Shown: positions 27,336 through 36,468, counted from the first letter of the stretch. The stretch: 64,000 bases of DNA from Solirubrobacter ginsenosidimutans (GCF_027587205.1 NZ_JAPDOD010000001.1:186001-250000), one strand, 5' to 3'. The notes: a model not told the origin generated them from the sequence alone. Program-made: numbers and translations.

Positions 27336-28391
27336 ATGCCCTGTTCCTTCCGACCCATCAAGCGTGCGCTTGTCATCGTGGCGGCGGTCTCCGTGGGAGG
27401 CCTCGTAGCGGGCGCAGGAACGGCGCTAGGCGCCTTTCCGGGCGCGAACGGCAAGATCGCGTTCGGCAGCGACCGCCCGGTCGCAGGCCAGCCGCCCAAC
27501 GACAACATCTGGACCATGCGCGCGGACGGACGCAAGCTCGTCAACCTGACGCCGGATTCGCCGACCAGCGACGACAACCCGAACTGGCGGGCAGACGGGC
27601 AGCAGATCGTGTTCGAGAGCGATCGCCGGACGCCGGGGAATCCGATCCCGAAGGGGTTCGAAGGCCCGGATTTCGAGATCTTCTCCATGAACGCCGACGG
27701 GTCCGACGTGCGGCAGATCACGTTCAACGAGCTCGACGACGAGGACCCCGCCTGGTCGCCCGACGGCCGGCACATCGTCTTTGTCCGGGACTTTGACCCG
27801 GTCCGAGGCCAAGTCAACTACGACATCTTCACGATGCGGGCCTCCGGGGGCGACGAGCGGAACATCACGAACCATCCGGATCCCCTTGACCAGGTTCCCA
27901 ATTGGTCGCCGGACGGCGAGCGGATCGCGTTCACCAGCAACCGTGGCGGCGGCGACGGGGTCGAAGCCGCTGAGATCTACACGATGCGCGTCGACGGCTC
28001 GCGCGTGCAGCAGCTCACCGACAACGACACGTTCGACGGTGCGCCGAACTGGTCACCGAGCGGCCGGAAGCTCTCCTTCCAGAGCCATCGCGAAGGGCAG
28101 CTCTCGATCTACACGATGCGCCGTGACGGCGGCCGCCAAGAGCGGTTGACGTTCGACGTACCTGGCGCCTTCGGGTCAGCCTGGGCCCCGAACGGTTGCC
28201 GCGTCGCTTTCTCGAGCTTCGCGAATCCCGAGATCTTCACGATCAACGTCGACGGCACCGGTCCGCGCAACCTGACCAACAACCCGGCGTTCGACTTCGC
28301 GCCCGACTGGCAGCCGCTCGACGACCACCACGGCGACGACGACGACGAGGTTGCCCGCGACCAAGTGGACCGCTCGATCTGCCGGGACTGA
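27336..28391 (+). CDS. Secreted TolB-like (PD40) beta-propeller protein
   Basis: A 351-aa protein from ATG 27336 with GAAAGG 5 nt upstream; earlier in-frame codons lack a good site. Signal peptide at residues 1-33 (KRALVIVAAVSVGGLVAGAG). Six or so PD40/WD40-like blades follow, each with 'DGS/DGR...LT...D..P.WSPDG..I.F.S' (PNWRADGQQIVFES, PAWSPDGRHIVFVR, PNWSPDGERIAFTS, PNWSPSGRKLSFQS). This is the exported TolB C-terminal propeller type, a protein-interaction platform. The C-terminus is a polar Asp/His-rich tail (DDHHGDDDDEV), a possible metal-binding stretch. It is divergent from the 1627-aa SARP and may be its target or partner. Confidence 0.85.
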   Translation: MPCSFRPIKRALVIVAAVSVGGLVAGAGTALGAFPGANGKIAFGSDRPVAGQPPNDNIWTMRADGRKLVNLTPDSPTSDDNPNWRADGQQIVFESDRRTPGNPIPKGFEGPDFEIFSMNADGSDVRQITFNELDDEDPAWSPDGRHIVFVRDFDPVRGQVNYDIFTMRASGGDERNITNHPDPLDQVPNWSPDGERIAFTSNRGGGDGVEAAEIYTMRVDGSRVQQLTDNDTFDGAPNWSPSGRKLSFQSHREGQLSIYTMRRDGGRQERLTFDVPGAFGSAWAPNGCRVAFSSFANPEIFTINVDGTGPRNLTNNPAFDFAPDWQPLDDHHGDDDDEVARDQVDRSICRD

Positions 28392-28925
28392 CCGAACCGG
28401 CCGGGCGGGCTACCCGCTGCACCCGTCAACCCAACGTCGGCCGTCGCGCTCAGCGAGAGACCCTCGACACGCGCCGCGCGGCACTGCGACCGAAGCGAGC
28501 CGCCCCTCAGGCACGCCATCGGTGCGGTGCGTGTACAGGTGGAGGAGCGCTACGGCCGGCGTGAGCGCGCGAGCGTGAGCCCCCGCGCCGGCCCACGGAG
28601 GCGATCCATGGCTGGCTTCTCGACCGCAACAAGCCGTACGCTGCCACGCTGATCTCGCTGGTCACGTATCGCTTCGTAGTTCGAGTGCCATGGATCCGTC
28701 GCTCCACCGCCCGCGCTGGACAACCAGGAGCACCGCACAGCTCCAGGGAGGAACTGCGGTGCATACGCACGACGTCAGCGAGCGGGAAGTCCTGCAAGGA
28801 CGGAGCCGGACGGCTGTCGCTCTCGCAATCGCTCGCAAGCGGCGGCCGACGAAGCGCACCGCTCGCCCGTGCGAAAGTTCCGAAATCGCGGAACGGCGAA
28901 CTCCCTCGGGCGTCCGAGACCCCGG
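28392..28925. other. Long intergenic gap
   Basis: About 530 bp between the propeller gene and the recombinase remnant. No coding region is supported on either strand. A small inverted repeat GTTCCG/CGGAAC near 28876 is the only structure noticed. Confidence 0.4.
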
Positions 28926-29642
28926 TTACGGTCGGCGTCGCGGCAACGTGAGGCCGACGCTGGCCGGGATCATCGGTGGCCGGCGGCCGTGCACGGTCTG
29001 GATGATCTCGTCCGGATCGATGCCCTGCAGGTAGATCGAAGTCACGCCGAGGTTGCGATGACCGAGCTGGCGCTGGATGACGTTGAGCGGCACGCCCTCT
29101 CGGGCGAGCTCGATCGCGTGCGCGTGACGCAGCTGGTGCGGAGCGAAGCGACGCCGCACTCCGGCCCGGGCGGCCCGTCGCCGCAGCGCGGCGCGGGCGG
29201 CCGAGGCATACCAGGCACGCCCGCGGGTGCGCCCGTCGATGACGCGGAACAGCGGGCCGACCGGCGTCCGCTCGCGCACCACGAGCTACGGCTCGAGTTG
29301 TTCAAAGCCCCAGTCGTCCATACCGACTTCTCGTCGGCGCCCGCCTTTGCCGCGCCGGACCAGCACCGAGCCGCGACGACGGTCGAGGTCGAGCTCGCTG
29401 AGGTCGAGCGCCTCCTGGATCCGCAGCCCGGCTCGCCAGAGCACCACGATCAACCCACGGGCACGGGCACCGTGGACACCGTCGCCGCAACAGCGCATGA
29501 CGGCGACGATCTCCTCGGTGCGCGGCGGATCTGGCGGATACCGTCGGCCCTTGTTTCGTGACGGACGGCCAGCGAGATAGCCGGGCACCGAAGCTGGCGA
29601 GCGGCGCCGCCCAAGCGAATCCAACGGCAGTGAAGCGGTCAT
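28926..29642 (-). pseudogene. Tyrosine recombinase (XerC/D-like) interrupted by one stop codon
   Basis: Read from ATG 29642, preceded by GGAGAG. The first half ends WGFEQLEP, then a TAG (29286-29288), and the same frame continues LVVRERTPVGPLF to the end at 28926. The position suits a Trp (TGG to TAG), so a single nonsense change splits the gene. Catalytic set visible: Arg in GLRIQEALDL, Lys in RRGKGGRRREV, His-x-x-Arg in HQLRHAHAIELA, His in QLGHRNLGVTSIY and the Tyr nearby. The length, about 238 aa, is short for an integrase (a reduced N-terminal SAM-like domain). It could be a former element integrase; no attachment site was found. Confidence 0.8.
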
Positions 29643-29669
29643 GTTCTCTCCGATCACTCGACGCGCCAT

Positions 29670-29969
29670 CTACTCGCGTCGTACCACTGCCAACTTCAGG
29701 GCCGATGAGGACGCTATGCACCCGCGCCCGACTGTGCCCCTGGCGTCGAGAGAAGAGACTTGCCTCTTAGGCGGGACTTGCTGCGTATAGCGGCGTCCCG
29801 TCAAGCTTGCCGACGGCTGTCGTAGCCGCTCGCCGCGCCTACGGTTGTCTGATCTGCTTCGTCGTCGCCCGTTGGGAAGCGCGTCTCCCAGATCGCTGCG
29901 CGCTCGCATGGATAGCCGCCGCCGTGTGCTCACCGCCCGCCGCGGGCCGCTCATCGATCGGCCGTGACG
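29670..29969. other. Intergenic gap with one repeat copy
   Basis: About 300 bp upstream of the recombinase remnant, holding one repeat copy (29744-29771). No gene is supported. Confidence 0.4.
29744..29771 (+). repeat. Dispersed polarised repeat, copy 11
   Basis: CGTCGAGAGAAGAG, then ACTTG at the 14-nt offset, followed by CCTCTTAGG. Confidence 0.45.
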
Positions 29970-30740
29970 CTACGCCATAGCGGCCTCGAGGTACGCGAGT
30001 GAGGCGACGCTGTTAGCGGTCGGGCGATACTCCAGTCCGACGTAACCCGAGTAGCCGGCCTCGTTGAGCCGGCGCAGCACCGTCGACCAGTCGATGACGC
30101 CCGTCCCGGGCTCGTGACGGCCTACGTGGTCGGCCACATGGACATGGCCGATCAGGTCGGCCTTCCCGGCGATCGGAACGCCGGGATCCTCGCCCATCAC
30201 CGCCGAGTGGTAGACGTCGTAGAGCAGCTTCACGCCCTGTAAGCCGGCCTCGTCGACCAGCCGGAGACCGTGGTCGGTACCGGTCACGAAGCAGTGCGGA
30301 TGGTCGGTGTCATTGAGCGGCTCGAAGAGCAGAGTGAGCCCGTGGCGCCCCGCGATCTCGCCGCCCGCGCGCAGCGCCGCGACGATGGCCGTGTCCTGCT
30401 CCGCGACCGGCACCTCGGGCAGCCTCTCACCCGAGGCCACCACCAGCGTCGCACAGCCGAGCGTCGCGGCCGCCCGCGCGGACTCCTCCGCGGCCTCGGC
30501 GAACTCGGCCAGCCGCCTGGCATCCACGATCGGAACCTGCGGTTCGACCAGCATCATCACGATCGCGAGCCCGCCCGCATGCGCCGCCTCGCCGACCGCC
30601 TCGAGGTCCTTGTCGCGCCAGTGCCAGAACTCCACCCCATCGAGCCCCGCTTCCGCGGCGCGACGGATCCGATCCGTGACCGGCGCGTCGTCCTCGGCGA
30701 ACAACCATTCGATGCAGGCCGACCGTGAGAATCTCGTCAT
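29970..30740 (-). CDS. Hydroxypyruvate isomerase-like / sugar-phosphate isomerase (TIM barrel)
   Basis: A 256-aa protein from ATG 30740 (MTRFSRSACIEWLF). It matches the xylose isomerase-like TIM barrel in length and order: RAAEAGLDGVEFWHWRDKD near the N-terminus, LLFEPLND (metal-binding Glu), LLYDVYHSAVMGED (metal-binding Asp and His), GHVHVADHVGRHEPG and YVGLEYRP (metal-binding Glu). These are the typical metal ligands of hydroxypyruvate isomerase or 2-oxo-tetronate isomerase (Hyi/OtnI). The substrate is likely a C3-C4 hydroxy-keto acid, which cannot be settled from sequence. Cytoplasmic. No pathway genes adjoin it. Confidence 0.85.
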   Translation of the reverse strand: MTRFSRSACIEWLFAEDDAPVTDRIRRAAEAGLDGVEFWHWRDKDLEAVGEAAHAGGLAIVMMLVEPQVPIVDARRLAEFAEAAEESARAAATLGCATLVVASGERLPEVPVAEQDTAIVAALRAGGEIAGRHGLTLLFEPLNDTDHPHCFVTGTDHGLRLVDEAGLQGVKLLYDVYHSAVMGEDPGVPIAGKADLIGHVHVADHVGRHEPGTGVIDWSTVLRRLNEAGYSGYVGLEYRPTANSVASLAYLEAAMA

Positions 30741-30837
30741 GAGGAGAGGATCGTCGCGGCACCACAAGAGGGCAAGCTCCGGTGGTTCGCGCCCGCCCCG
30801 CGCGTTGTCTACGACGCAAGACCGGGGCTCTTGAGTT

Positions 30838-30865
30838 CGTCGAATATGAGCACTCTCGCTTCTCG
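30838..30865 (+). repeat. Dispersed polarised repeat, copy 12
   Basis: GAGTT, then CGTCGAATATGAGC, ACTCT at the 14-nt offset and CGCTTCTCG: a near-complete copy. Confidence 0.65.
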
Positions 30866-30910
30866 CATGCCACGCAGCCGCTGCGTGGACGTCGCTGAGC
30901 GTGCTGCTCC

Positions 30911-30932
30911 CGTCGAGAAGAGAACCTTCTCG
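30911..30932 (+). repeat. Dispersed polarised repeat, copy 13 (palindromic variant)
   Basis: CGTCGAGAAG, AGAAC and CTTCTCG form a 7-bp perfect hairpin (CGAGAAG/CTTCTCG). It is a shortened copy 45 bp after copy 12. Confidence 0.5.
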
Positions 30933-30974
30933 TCCGCCTGCGGGTGGGGCAGCGGTTGCGTCGTTCAGCCGGCG

Positions 30975-31271
30975 CTACGTCGCGATGTCATACACCAAGA
31001 CTCGTTCTGAGAGTTGCTGCGCCAGCGCGCTAATCGGGGAGTGCTCCGGGTGGGGTAGGTAGTGGTCGCGGGCGTGCTCGTCGGTGAACGTGATCAGGAA
31101 GCCGTAGCCGTAGCCCTGCTCTAGGCCTTCAGGGCTGTTGCTGGTTCCGAAGCGTACGGACTCGATTCCCTCGATCCGCTCGGGCAGTCCGGCGAGCAGT
31201 TGGCCAAGGCTCAAGAGGTCGGTCTCAGTGACGCCGGCGCGCAGGGCGAGCAGGACGACGTGATCGGTCAT
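30975..31271 (-). CDS. Dabb-family (stress-responsive A/B barrel) protein
   Basis: A 98-aa protein from ATG 31271. The sequence MTDHVVLLALRAGVTETDLL, the central FGTSNSPEGLEQGYGYGFLI, and TFTDEHARDHYLPHPEHSPI have the layout of the dimeric ferredoxin-like Dabb fold, including the conserved 'GY/F...F.....YLPHPEH' segment. Members range from polyketide cyclases to proteins of unknown role; no catalytic assignment is possible. Cytoplasmic. It may share a transcript with the downstream isomerase, but 234 bp separate them. Confidence 0.85.
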   Translation of the reverse strand: MTDHVVLLALRAGVTETDLLSLGQLLAGLPERIEGIESVRFGTSNSPEGLEQGYGYGFLITFTDEHARDHYLPHPEHSPISALAQQLSERVLVYDIAT

Positions 31272-31647
31272 CCGGCAACCGTATGACAACCGACGCCGGC
31301 TCGGCGGCCACCACGAGGCCGCCTCCACGAAGCGTCGGATCGTTGAGAGGCAGATGATCGTCCTCCGCATGTAAGACCTGGCGACGGTTGTTCTCTCGAA
31401 CTCCCGGCTATCCCTTATCAGCCCTCTACGGGATAGCCCTTACCGGCTGTCGGCCAGAGGACCCACGGTACCCGGGATCCGAGCGGCTGAAGATTGCTGC
31501 GATCGTCGAGAAGCACCACTTTCGCTTCTCGTTCTGGCCCCAATGACGCCGACGCGATGCCGGCCGCTGGTTGTGCCTCTAAGGAACAGTGCGGCGAGCG
31601 GCAACGGAGCTACTCGGCGCGCTGCGCCGTATCGTCCCAAGCGCTGG
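31272..31647. other. Intergenic gap with one repeat copy
   Basis: About 375 bp holding the best copy of the dispersed repeat (31504-31531). A short tandem-like run, GGCTATCCCTTATCAGC then CTACGGGATAGCCCTTACC, lies at 31407-31443. No gene is supported. Confidence 0.4.
31504..31531 (+). repeat. Dispersed polarised repeat, copy 14 (most symmetric copy)
   Basis: CGTCGAGAAGCACC, ACTTT and CGCTTCTCG: the arms CGAGAAGC and GCTTCTCG pair perfectly over 8 bp around a 9-nt loop. Confidence 0.7.
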
Positions 31648-32544
31648 TTAAGGACCCCCGCGCTGTCGACGCTGAGCGGCGGCGTCTGGACCCACGGCCC
31701 CGAGCGGGCCGAGCTTGTCGATCAGCCACTCGCCCGTCGCGATACGTCGCAGCTGGACGATCTCGTCGTTCGAGAGAATGGCGGCCGCTCGGTCGCCGCT
31801 AATGGCGATTGCGTGGACCGTCGCGCCGCGGAAGTACGTTCCCCACTCCGGCGTGGCCGCCCTGCAGTCCGGGATGGGCGTCCCCCCTGCCCGTTGGCAC
31901 GTCACCTGCTCGCAGGCGGTCCGGGTCATGTAGTCGGTGCAGGTCTGAGGGCTGGAGGCGAAGTGTCGCGCCCACTTGTTGGCGGTCTCGGCGATCGGCC
32001 CCTTTGCCCCTGGCGACGCGCCCAGGAAGCTCACGAACGCGACGAGGTTGCCGGACTGGTCGTAGAGCCGGCACCAGCTCGAGACGTCGCGCGGGAAGCG
32101 GTAGCTCAGGCTCGTCTGGCCGTCCGGCCAGCGCCGGGTGAGCGTGGTCTCGCGCCGCGGATCAGCGACGTTCGCGCCGCAGGTCGCGCTGATCCGCGCG
32201 CCGCTGACCGTTGCGAAGGTCTGGTTGCGCACAGGAGGAAGCAGCTGCACCGTCAGTACCCGTCCGTCGAGGCTGAAGCGCACGCCGGCCTCGACGTCGG
32301 TAGCGACGACCTTCTTGCCCGGCGGCGTCGCCGGCCGTTCGACGTCAGACTCGCGCGTGACGGTCAGGACGACCGCGACGAGGGCGGCGACCACGGCGAG
32401 CGCGACCAGCGCTCGCAGGCCGGTCGCGGGAAGGACCGGCAGCCGCCGCCGCAGGTCGAAGACACGTGAGCGCGTATGGCTCTCGGTGTCGCGACGGTGC
32501 GCCCGGCGCAGCTCACGTTCGAGGTCGTCGAAGAAGTCGGTCAA
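31648..32544 (-). CDS. Membrane-anchored partner of ECF sigma factor
   Basis: A 298-aa protein, TTG start at 32544 overlapping the sigma stop by 4 nt. The N-terminal 40 residues are acidic then basic and cytoplasmic (FFDDLERELRRAHRRDTESH). One transmembrane helix follows at about 41-62 (GLRALVALAVVAALVAVVLT). The exported part has six or more Cys (ATCGANV, SWCRLY, TCTDYMTRTACEQVTCQR, IPDCRA), suggesting disulfides, and includes ATVHAIAISGDRAAAILSND, an SnoaL-like strand pair. No zinc anti-sigma motif. A sigma-regulatory or sensor role is inferred from the coupling. Confidence 0.75.
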   Translation of the reverse strand: MTDFFDDLERELRRAHRRDTESHTRSRVFDLRRRLPVLPATGLRALVALAVVAALVAVVLTVTRESDVERPATPPGKKVVATDVEAGVRFSLDGRVLTVQLLPPVRNQTFATVSGARISATCGANVADPRRETTLTRRWPDGQTSLSYRFPRDVSSWCRLYDQSGNLVAFVSFLGASPGAKGPIAETANKWARHFASSPQTCTDYMTRTACEQVTCQRAGGTPIPDCRAATPEWGTYFRGATVHAIAISGDRAAAILSNDEIVQLRRIATGEWLIDKLGPLGAVGPDAAAQRRQRGGP

Positions 32545-33080
32545 GGGGTCCGCTCTTCCAGCTTGCGTCGCAGGCTCGCGAGCCCGCGCGAAACGCGCTT
32601 TCGGATCACGGCCTCGGACGTGTAGGTGGCGGCGGCGATCTGCTCGTACTCCTGCTCGTCGAGGACGCGGGCCTCGATCGCGTCGCGCTGGTCAGCCGGC
32701 AGCCGTTGCAGGAGCTGGACGACGTCGCCGTCCGTGGTCACCACGAGCTCGATCGCCTCATCATCGAGCGCGAGCGGCACCATGCCGAGCGCCCGGCGGG
32801 CGCGGTCCTCGACGCGCCCGTGCTCCAGCGTCCGCGCGAGCTTGTGCCGCGCGATCCCGTACAGCCAGCCGATCGCCGGACCCTTGGCGGGGTCAAAGCT
32901 GCGGCGCGACGCGAGCGCCGCGGCGAACGTCTCCGCGGTCAGGTCGGCCGCCAGCTCGCCGTCGCCGGTGCGCCGCATGAAAAACCCGGCCAACGGCCGC
33001 GCATTCCGCCGGTAGAAGGCGGCGAAGGCCTCCTCGTCGCCCACGGAGGCGACCAACAGCTCCTCGTCGGAGACCGTCAT
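32541..33080 (-). CDS. ECF (group 4) RNA polymerase sigma factor
   Basis: A 179-aa protein from ATG 33080 (MTVSDEELLVASVGDEEAFA); the upstream in-frame extension is not protein-like. Region 2 (about 12-80): FYRRNARPLAGFFMRRTGDG, ADLTAETFAAALASR, IGWLYGIARHKLAR. Region 4 (about 118-175): LLQRLPADQRDAIEARVLDE, YEQIAAATYTSEAVIRKRVS, a helix-turn-helix with AVIRKR as recognition helix. Followed with a 4-nt overlap by a membrane partner gene. The target promoters are not evident. Confidence 0.9.
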   Translation of the reverse strand: MTVSDEELLVASVGDEEAFAAFYRRNARPLAGFFMRRTGDGELAADLTAETFAAALASRRSFDPAKGPAIGWLYGIARHKLARTLEHGRVEDRARRALGMVPLALDDEAIELVVTTDGDVVQLLQRLPADQRDAIEARVLDEQEYEQIAAATYTSEAVIRKRVSRGLASLRRKLEERTP

Positions 33081-33460
33081 CAACAGATCATTGCCGGGCC
33101 TGGCCGCGTTTGTGACCGAATCGCAAAACGTGATGTCCAGCCGATCCGAACCGGGAGCGCGCGGGGCCGTCGGTCGAGTAAGCCGCTGACGTGCAGAACA
33201 TGGTCCCATACGCGACACGGCCCGGCTCGTCGCGAGCCAGTGCTCCCATCGCCTCGGACCTGCGGCGACTGGAGGCGACTTGCCGACGGCCGCAATGTTG
33301 TCGAGTCCGTCGATTTAGGGCACTTTCGCCGGCCATGCGTCGGCGCCGCTCCGTTCGGACGAAGAACGACGACTGTCGAGGCGCGTCTCTGCGCACTAGC
33401 GGGCTGTGGCTCGTCGCTCGACCCAGGCGAAGCTGGCGTGGTGATTTGCGCTTTCGAGGT
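33081..33460. other. Intergenic gap with one repeat copy
   Basis: About 380 bp upstream of the sigma gene, reaching the end of kinase A, with one repeat copy (33308-33335). No gene is supported. Confidence 0.4.
33308..33335 (+). repeat. Dispersed polarised repeat, copy 15
   Basis: CGTCGATTTAGGGC, then ACTTT at the 14-nt offset and CGCC. Confidence 0.45.
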
Positions 33461-35008
33461 TCAGATCGGGAGGCGGGCGTAAATCGTCGTGGGGCCGCCG
33501 GCGGGGCTGTCGACCGTGAACGTCCCGGTGAGGGCTTCGATCCGATCGGCGAGGCCGCGCAGGCCGCGGGTCGGGGTCGCGCGTCCGTGGCCGTCGTCGC
33601 GGATCTCGATCAGCAGGGTTGTGCTGTTCACCTGGACGGTTACGGTCGCGTGCCTCGCGCGGGCGTGGCGGGCGACGTTGGCCAGTGCCTCTGAGCACAC
33701 GAACCAGGTCGTCGCGCGCAGCTCGTCGGTCAGGATCTGGAGGTCGCCCGTGATGCGGAGCGTCGTCGACACTGGCGAGCGGCGCGCCATTTCCTCCAGT
33801 GCGCCGGGGAGGTCGGCGCGGGTGAGCGCCGGCGGGTACAGGCCGTGGCCCAGGTCCGTGAGCTCCGCGGTCGCTGCACGGAGCTCGTCGCGCAGCGCGC
33901 CGGTCAAGGTCCCGGGGGATTCGTCGAGCAGTCGGTCGACGCGGCGCAGTCCCGCCAGGGGTCCGTCGCTGAGTCGCTGTTCGAGTGCACGGCGTTCGGC
34001 GTCGGCGGCGGTCAGCAGCCGTCGGCGCGAGGCGCGCACGTCGGCGGCGTGCGTCTGCACCGCGGCCTCGAGGCGGGCGGAGTCCAGCGCCAGCGCGGCG
34101 GCCGCGGCCGCCGCGGCGGCCAGCCGCAGGTCCCCGGGACCGACCGCGCCGTGGAGGAGCGCGACCTCGCCGCCGCCGGGCACCGCGGCGCGCGTCACGG
34201 GGTGCCCGTCGGGTGCGGGTACCGCGTGTCCGCGCTCGTCGACCCAGCCGACGTCGGGAACCCCGTAGCGCAGATCGAGGTCGGGGTCGCCGAGGGCGCG
34301 CGCGAGTTGCGCGGTCACCGGCCGATCCGGGCGACGATCGGCGGCGAGCTCGATGACCAGCTTGCCGGCGGCCTGGCGCTCCCACGCGCCGGCGCAGGCC
34401 GCCAGAGCGACCACGCCGGCGCCAAGCACGATGACGTCGTTGAGCACCAGCAGGGTGGTGTGGCTTGCGAGGTTGAGCGCGGCGAGCCACCACATCGCGC
34501 TCAGTCCGGCGGCGGCTGCGGCCGTGGCGAGGAGCGCTTGCCGCCGGCCCGCGGCCGACCGCCTGGCGCGCGCGAAGAGCACCGCGGCGACGGTCGCCGC
34601 GATCCCCGCCGTCGCGGGGCCGGCGACGACGGGGCCGAGCAGCCCGGCGATCCAGGCCGCGGTGGGCAGCGCGCGCCCCCGGGCGCCCGGGACGCGCCCG
34701 GATGGCACCGACAACAGCAGATGCAGCAGCGGGCCGCGGTAGGCGAGGACGCAGACGGCGGCGAGCGCGCCGGTGCTCGCACCCGCTAGCGTGCCGAGGT
34801 ACCAAGTGATCGCCGCGAGCAGCGCGAGCCGCCCGGCGGCGGGCGCCCGGTCCAGCAGCCACGCGCCACCACCGCCCAGCGCCGCGCCGACGGCCCAGTC
34901 GAGCGTTGTCGCGAACGGCGTCGCCGCCGGCGCGACCGCCTCCGCGGCCGCGCCGAGGGCGAGGATGCCGACGCCCGCTGCCGACCGGGTCAGCGCACCT
35001 TGCGCCAT
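33461..35008 (-). CDS. Histidine kinase-like protein A: intact ATPase, phosphoacceptor His replaced by Ser
   Basis: A 515-aa protein from ATG 35008, which lies 19 nt inside the end of the upstream DctP gene. The first 220 residues hold about six hydrophobic helices (GVGILALGAAAEAVA to NDVIVLGAGVVALAACAGAW). The dimerisation helix reads AADAERRALEQRLSDGPLAG, where the NarX/LytS (HisKA_3) family normally has LHDG; Ser347 occupies the His site. The HATPase domain is complete: N-box SEALANVARHA (Asn444), G1 DDGHG (471-475), then TRGLRGLADR. It should bind ATP but cannot autophosphorylate in the standard way. Coupled to DctP; kinase B and a response regulator are encoded divergently 1.5 kb away. 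Confidence 0.85.
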   Translation of the reverse strand: MAQGALTRSAAGVGILALGAAAEAVAPAATPFATTLDWAVGAALGGGGAWLLDRAPAAGRLALLAAITWYLGTLAGASTGALAAVCVLAYRGPLLHLLLSVPSGRVPGARGRALPTAAWIAGLLGPVVAGPATAGIAATVAAVLFARARRSAAGRRQALLATAAAAAGLSAMWWLAALNLASHTTLLVLNDVIVLGAGVVALAACAGAWERQAAGKLVIELAADRRPDRPVTAQLARALGDPDLDLRYGVPDVGWVDERGHAVPAPDGHPVTRAAVPGGGEVALLHGAVGPGDLRLAAAAAAAAALALDSARLEAAVQTHAADVRASRRRLLTAADAERRALEQRLSDGPLAGLRRVDRLLDESPGTLTGALRDELRAATAELTDLGHGLYPPALTRADLPGALEEMARRSPVSTTLRITGDLQILTDELRATTWFVCSEALANVARHARARHATVTVQVNSTTLLIEIRDDGHGRATPTRGLRGLADRIEALTGTFTVDSPAGGPTTIYARLPI

Positions 35009-36468
35009 GGCTGCCGCAGGATGACGCGCTCGCCCGCGCCGGTTACGTCGGCCGGCTCGAACCGCAGTACGCCGTCGAAGTAGCTGAACTCCATCGTCTC
35101 TGGCGCCGGGAGCGGCGGTGGCGTCGGCGGCTCCCAGACCAGCGTGAGCCGGTTGCCGTCGACGTGATAGCTGCCACTGCAGGCCGGGTGCGACGGGGTA
35201 GGGACGTCGGCGCACTGGTCCGGGAGGGTTGGGGTCACGGTCTGCGTCCAGCGACCGCGCCTGAACGTGGTCGTGAAGACGGTGTCCTCGTCGTACGGAA
35301 CGGGAGCGCCCGCTGCCCGGAACTGCGCCGCGGTGACCTTCGCGACGTAGACGCCCTCCGGGAAGGCGCTGCGCGCGGCTTGATCCTCGCTGCCGCCGGG
35401 CGTGCACGCTGCGGGCAGCGGAGCGGCGAGTGGCTGCGGACCGGCGCCGGGCAGGATCCGCATCGCGTCCAGGACACGAGCGGCCGCCGGGTTGCTCTCC
35501 AACGCGGCGAGCGCCGGCTGAGTGGCCTGCGCGAGCGCGCGCAACTGCTGTGCGCTGGGAACTGCGATCCGGACACCCGCAGCGCAGAGCACGCTCAGGT
35601 CAGAACGCTCCTGGTCGGGGATGCCGGTGCGCGCCGACCTCACCGTTTCCGCCGCGGCCTCGCGCATCGCCGCCTGCTGCGCTTTCGAAAGGCGCCGCCA
35701 GGCCCGCCGGCTCATCGCGATGCTCTCGAACTTCGGGAAGATGCCGTAGCCCGATAGGTGGCGAAGCTGGTTCCAGTAGCTGTTCTCCGCGATGTGTACG
35801 GGGGCCGACTCGGCGGCGTCGAGGCGATCGTGTTCCAGTGCGCGGTTGACGTCGCGCGCTGACAAACCCTGGATGGCCTGCGCGCCGAGTGCCTCGAACG
35901 TCGCCGCGGACTGGGGATCATCGACGATGCGCAGCCGCAGCCGGCTGAAGTCGGCCGGCGTCAGCGGCGGCCGGTCGGCCAGCACGCGCCGGGTCTGGGC
36001 TGGCACCAGAGCCAGGCCGACGACGTCGTGCGGGAGCGTCGCGAGCACGTCGCGCCCGAGCTTGCTCGACGCGAGCGCCTGCGCCGCCTTGTCTGTTGTC
36101 AGCACGAACGGGGCGAGCAGCGCCCTGAACTCGGGTAGGCCCGCGGCGGACCACGCACGCGCCGGCACATAGGCGACGTCAGCCCGGCCGGCTTCGAGCG
36201 CCCGCACGAGGCGCAGCTCGTTGGCCGGCAGCGCGCCCGAATAGCCGTTTCCGAGCTTCAGTTGCACGCTGCCGTTGGAGCGTCGCGCGACGGCCGCGGC
36301 GAAGGCTATCCCGAGCTGATCGCCCTGGTCGGGCATCTCGAGCGTCAGCGTCACCGCGCGGTCAACCCTGGCACCGGACTTCTGGACGGCCTGATCACCG
36401 CATGCGGCCACGCTCACGGCCGCGATCGCGAGAGCCACGGGGCAGCTGAATTGGAGTAATGGGTGCAT
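34990..36468 (-). CDS. TRAP-type (DctP) substrate-binding lipoprotein with extra C-terminal domain
   Basis: A 492-aa protein from ATG 36468. Lipoprotein signal with lipobox VAACGD (Cys near residue 23). Residues about 38-335 are DctP-like: LEMPDQGDQLGIAFAAAVAR, NELRLVRALEAGRADVAYVP, VLADRPPLTPADFSRLRLRI, ENSYWNQLRHLSGYGIFPKF. The C-terminal 130 residues (GVYVAKVTAAQFRAAG, DTVFTTTFRRGRWTQTVTP, CSGSYHVDGNRLTLVWEP, FSYFDGVLRFEPADV) form a beta-rich, lipocalin-like extension not found in transport DctP proteins. No DctQ/DctM permease is present in the window, so a sensory role for the adjacent kinases is more likely than uptake. Confidence 0.85.
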   Translation of the reverse strand: MHPLLQFSCPVALAIAAVSVAACGDQAVQKSGARVDRAVTLTLEMPDQGDQLGIAFAAAVARRSNGSVQLKLGNGYSGALPANELRLVRALEAGRADVAYVPARAWSAAGLPEFRALLAPFVLTTDKAAQALASSKLGRDVLATLPHDVVGLALVPAQTRRVLADRPPLTPADFSRLRLRIVDDPQSAATFEALGAQAIQGLSARDVNRALEHDRLDAAESAPVHIAENSYWNQLRHLSGYGIFPKFESIAMSRRAWRRLSKAQQAAMREAAAETVRSARTGIPDQERSDLSVLCAAGVRIAVPSAQQLRALAQATQPALAALESNPAAARVLDAMRILPGAGPQPLAAPLPAACTPGGSEDQAARSAFPEGVYVAKVTAAQFRAAGAPVPYDEDTVFTTTFRRGRWTQTVTPTLPDQCADVPTPSHPACSGSYHVDGNRLTLVWEPPTPPPLPAPETMEFSYFDGVLRFEPADVTGAGERVILRQPWRKVR

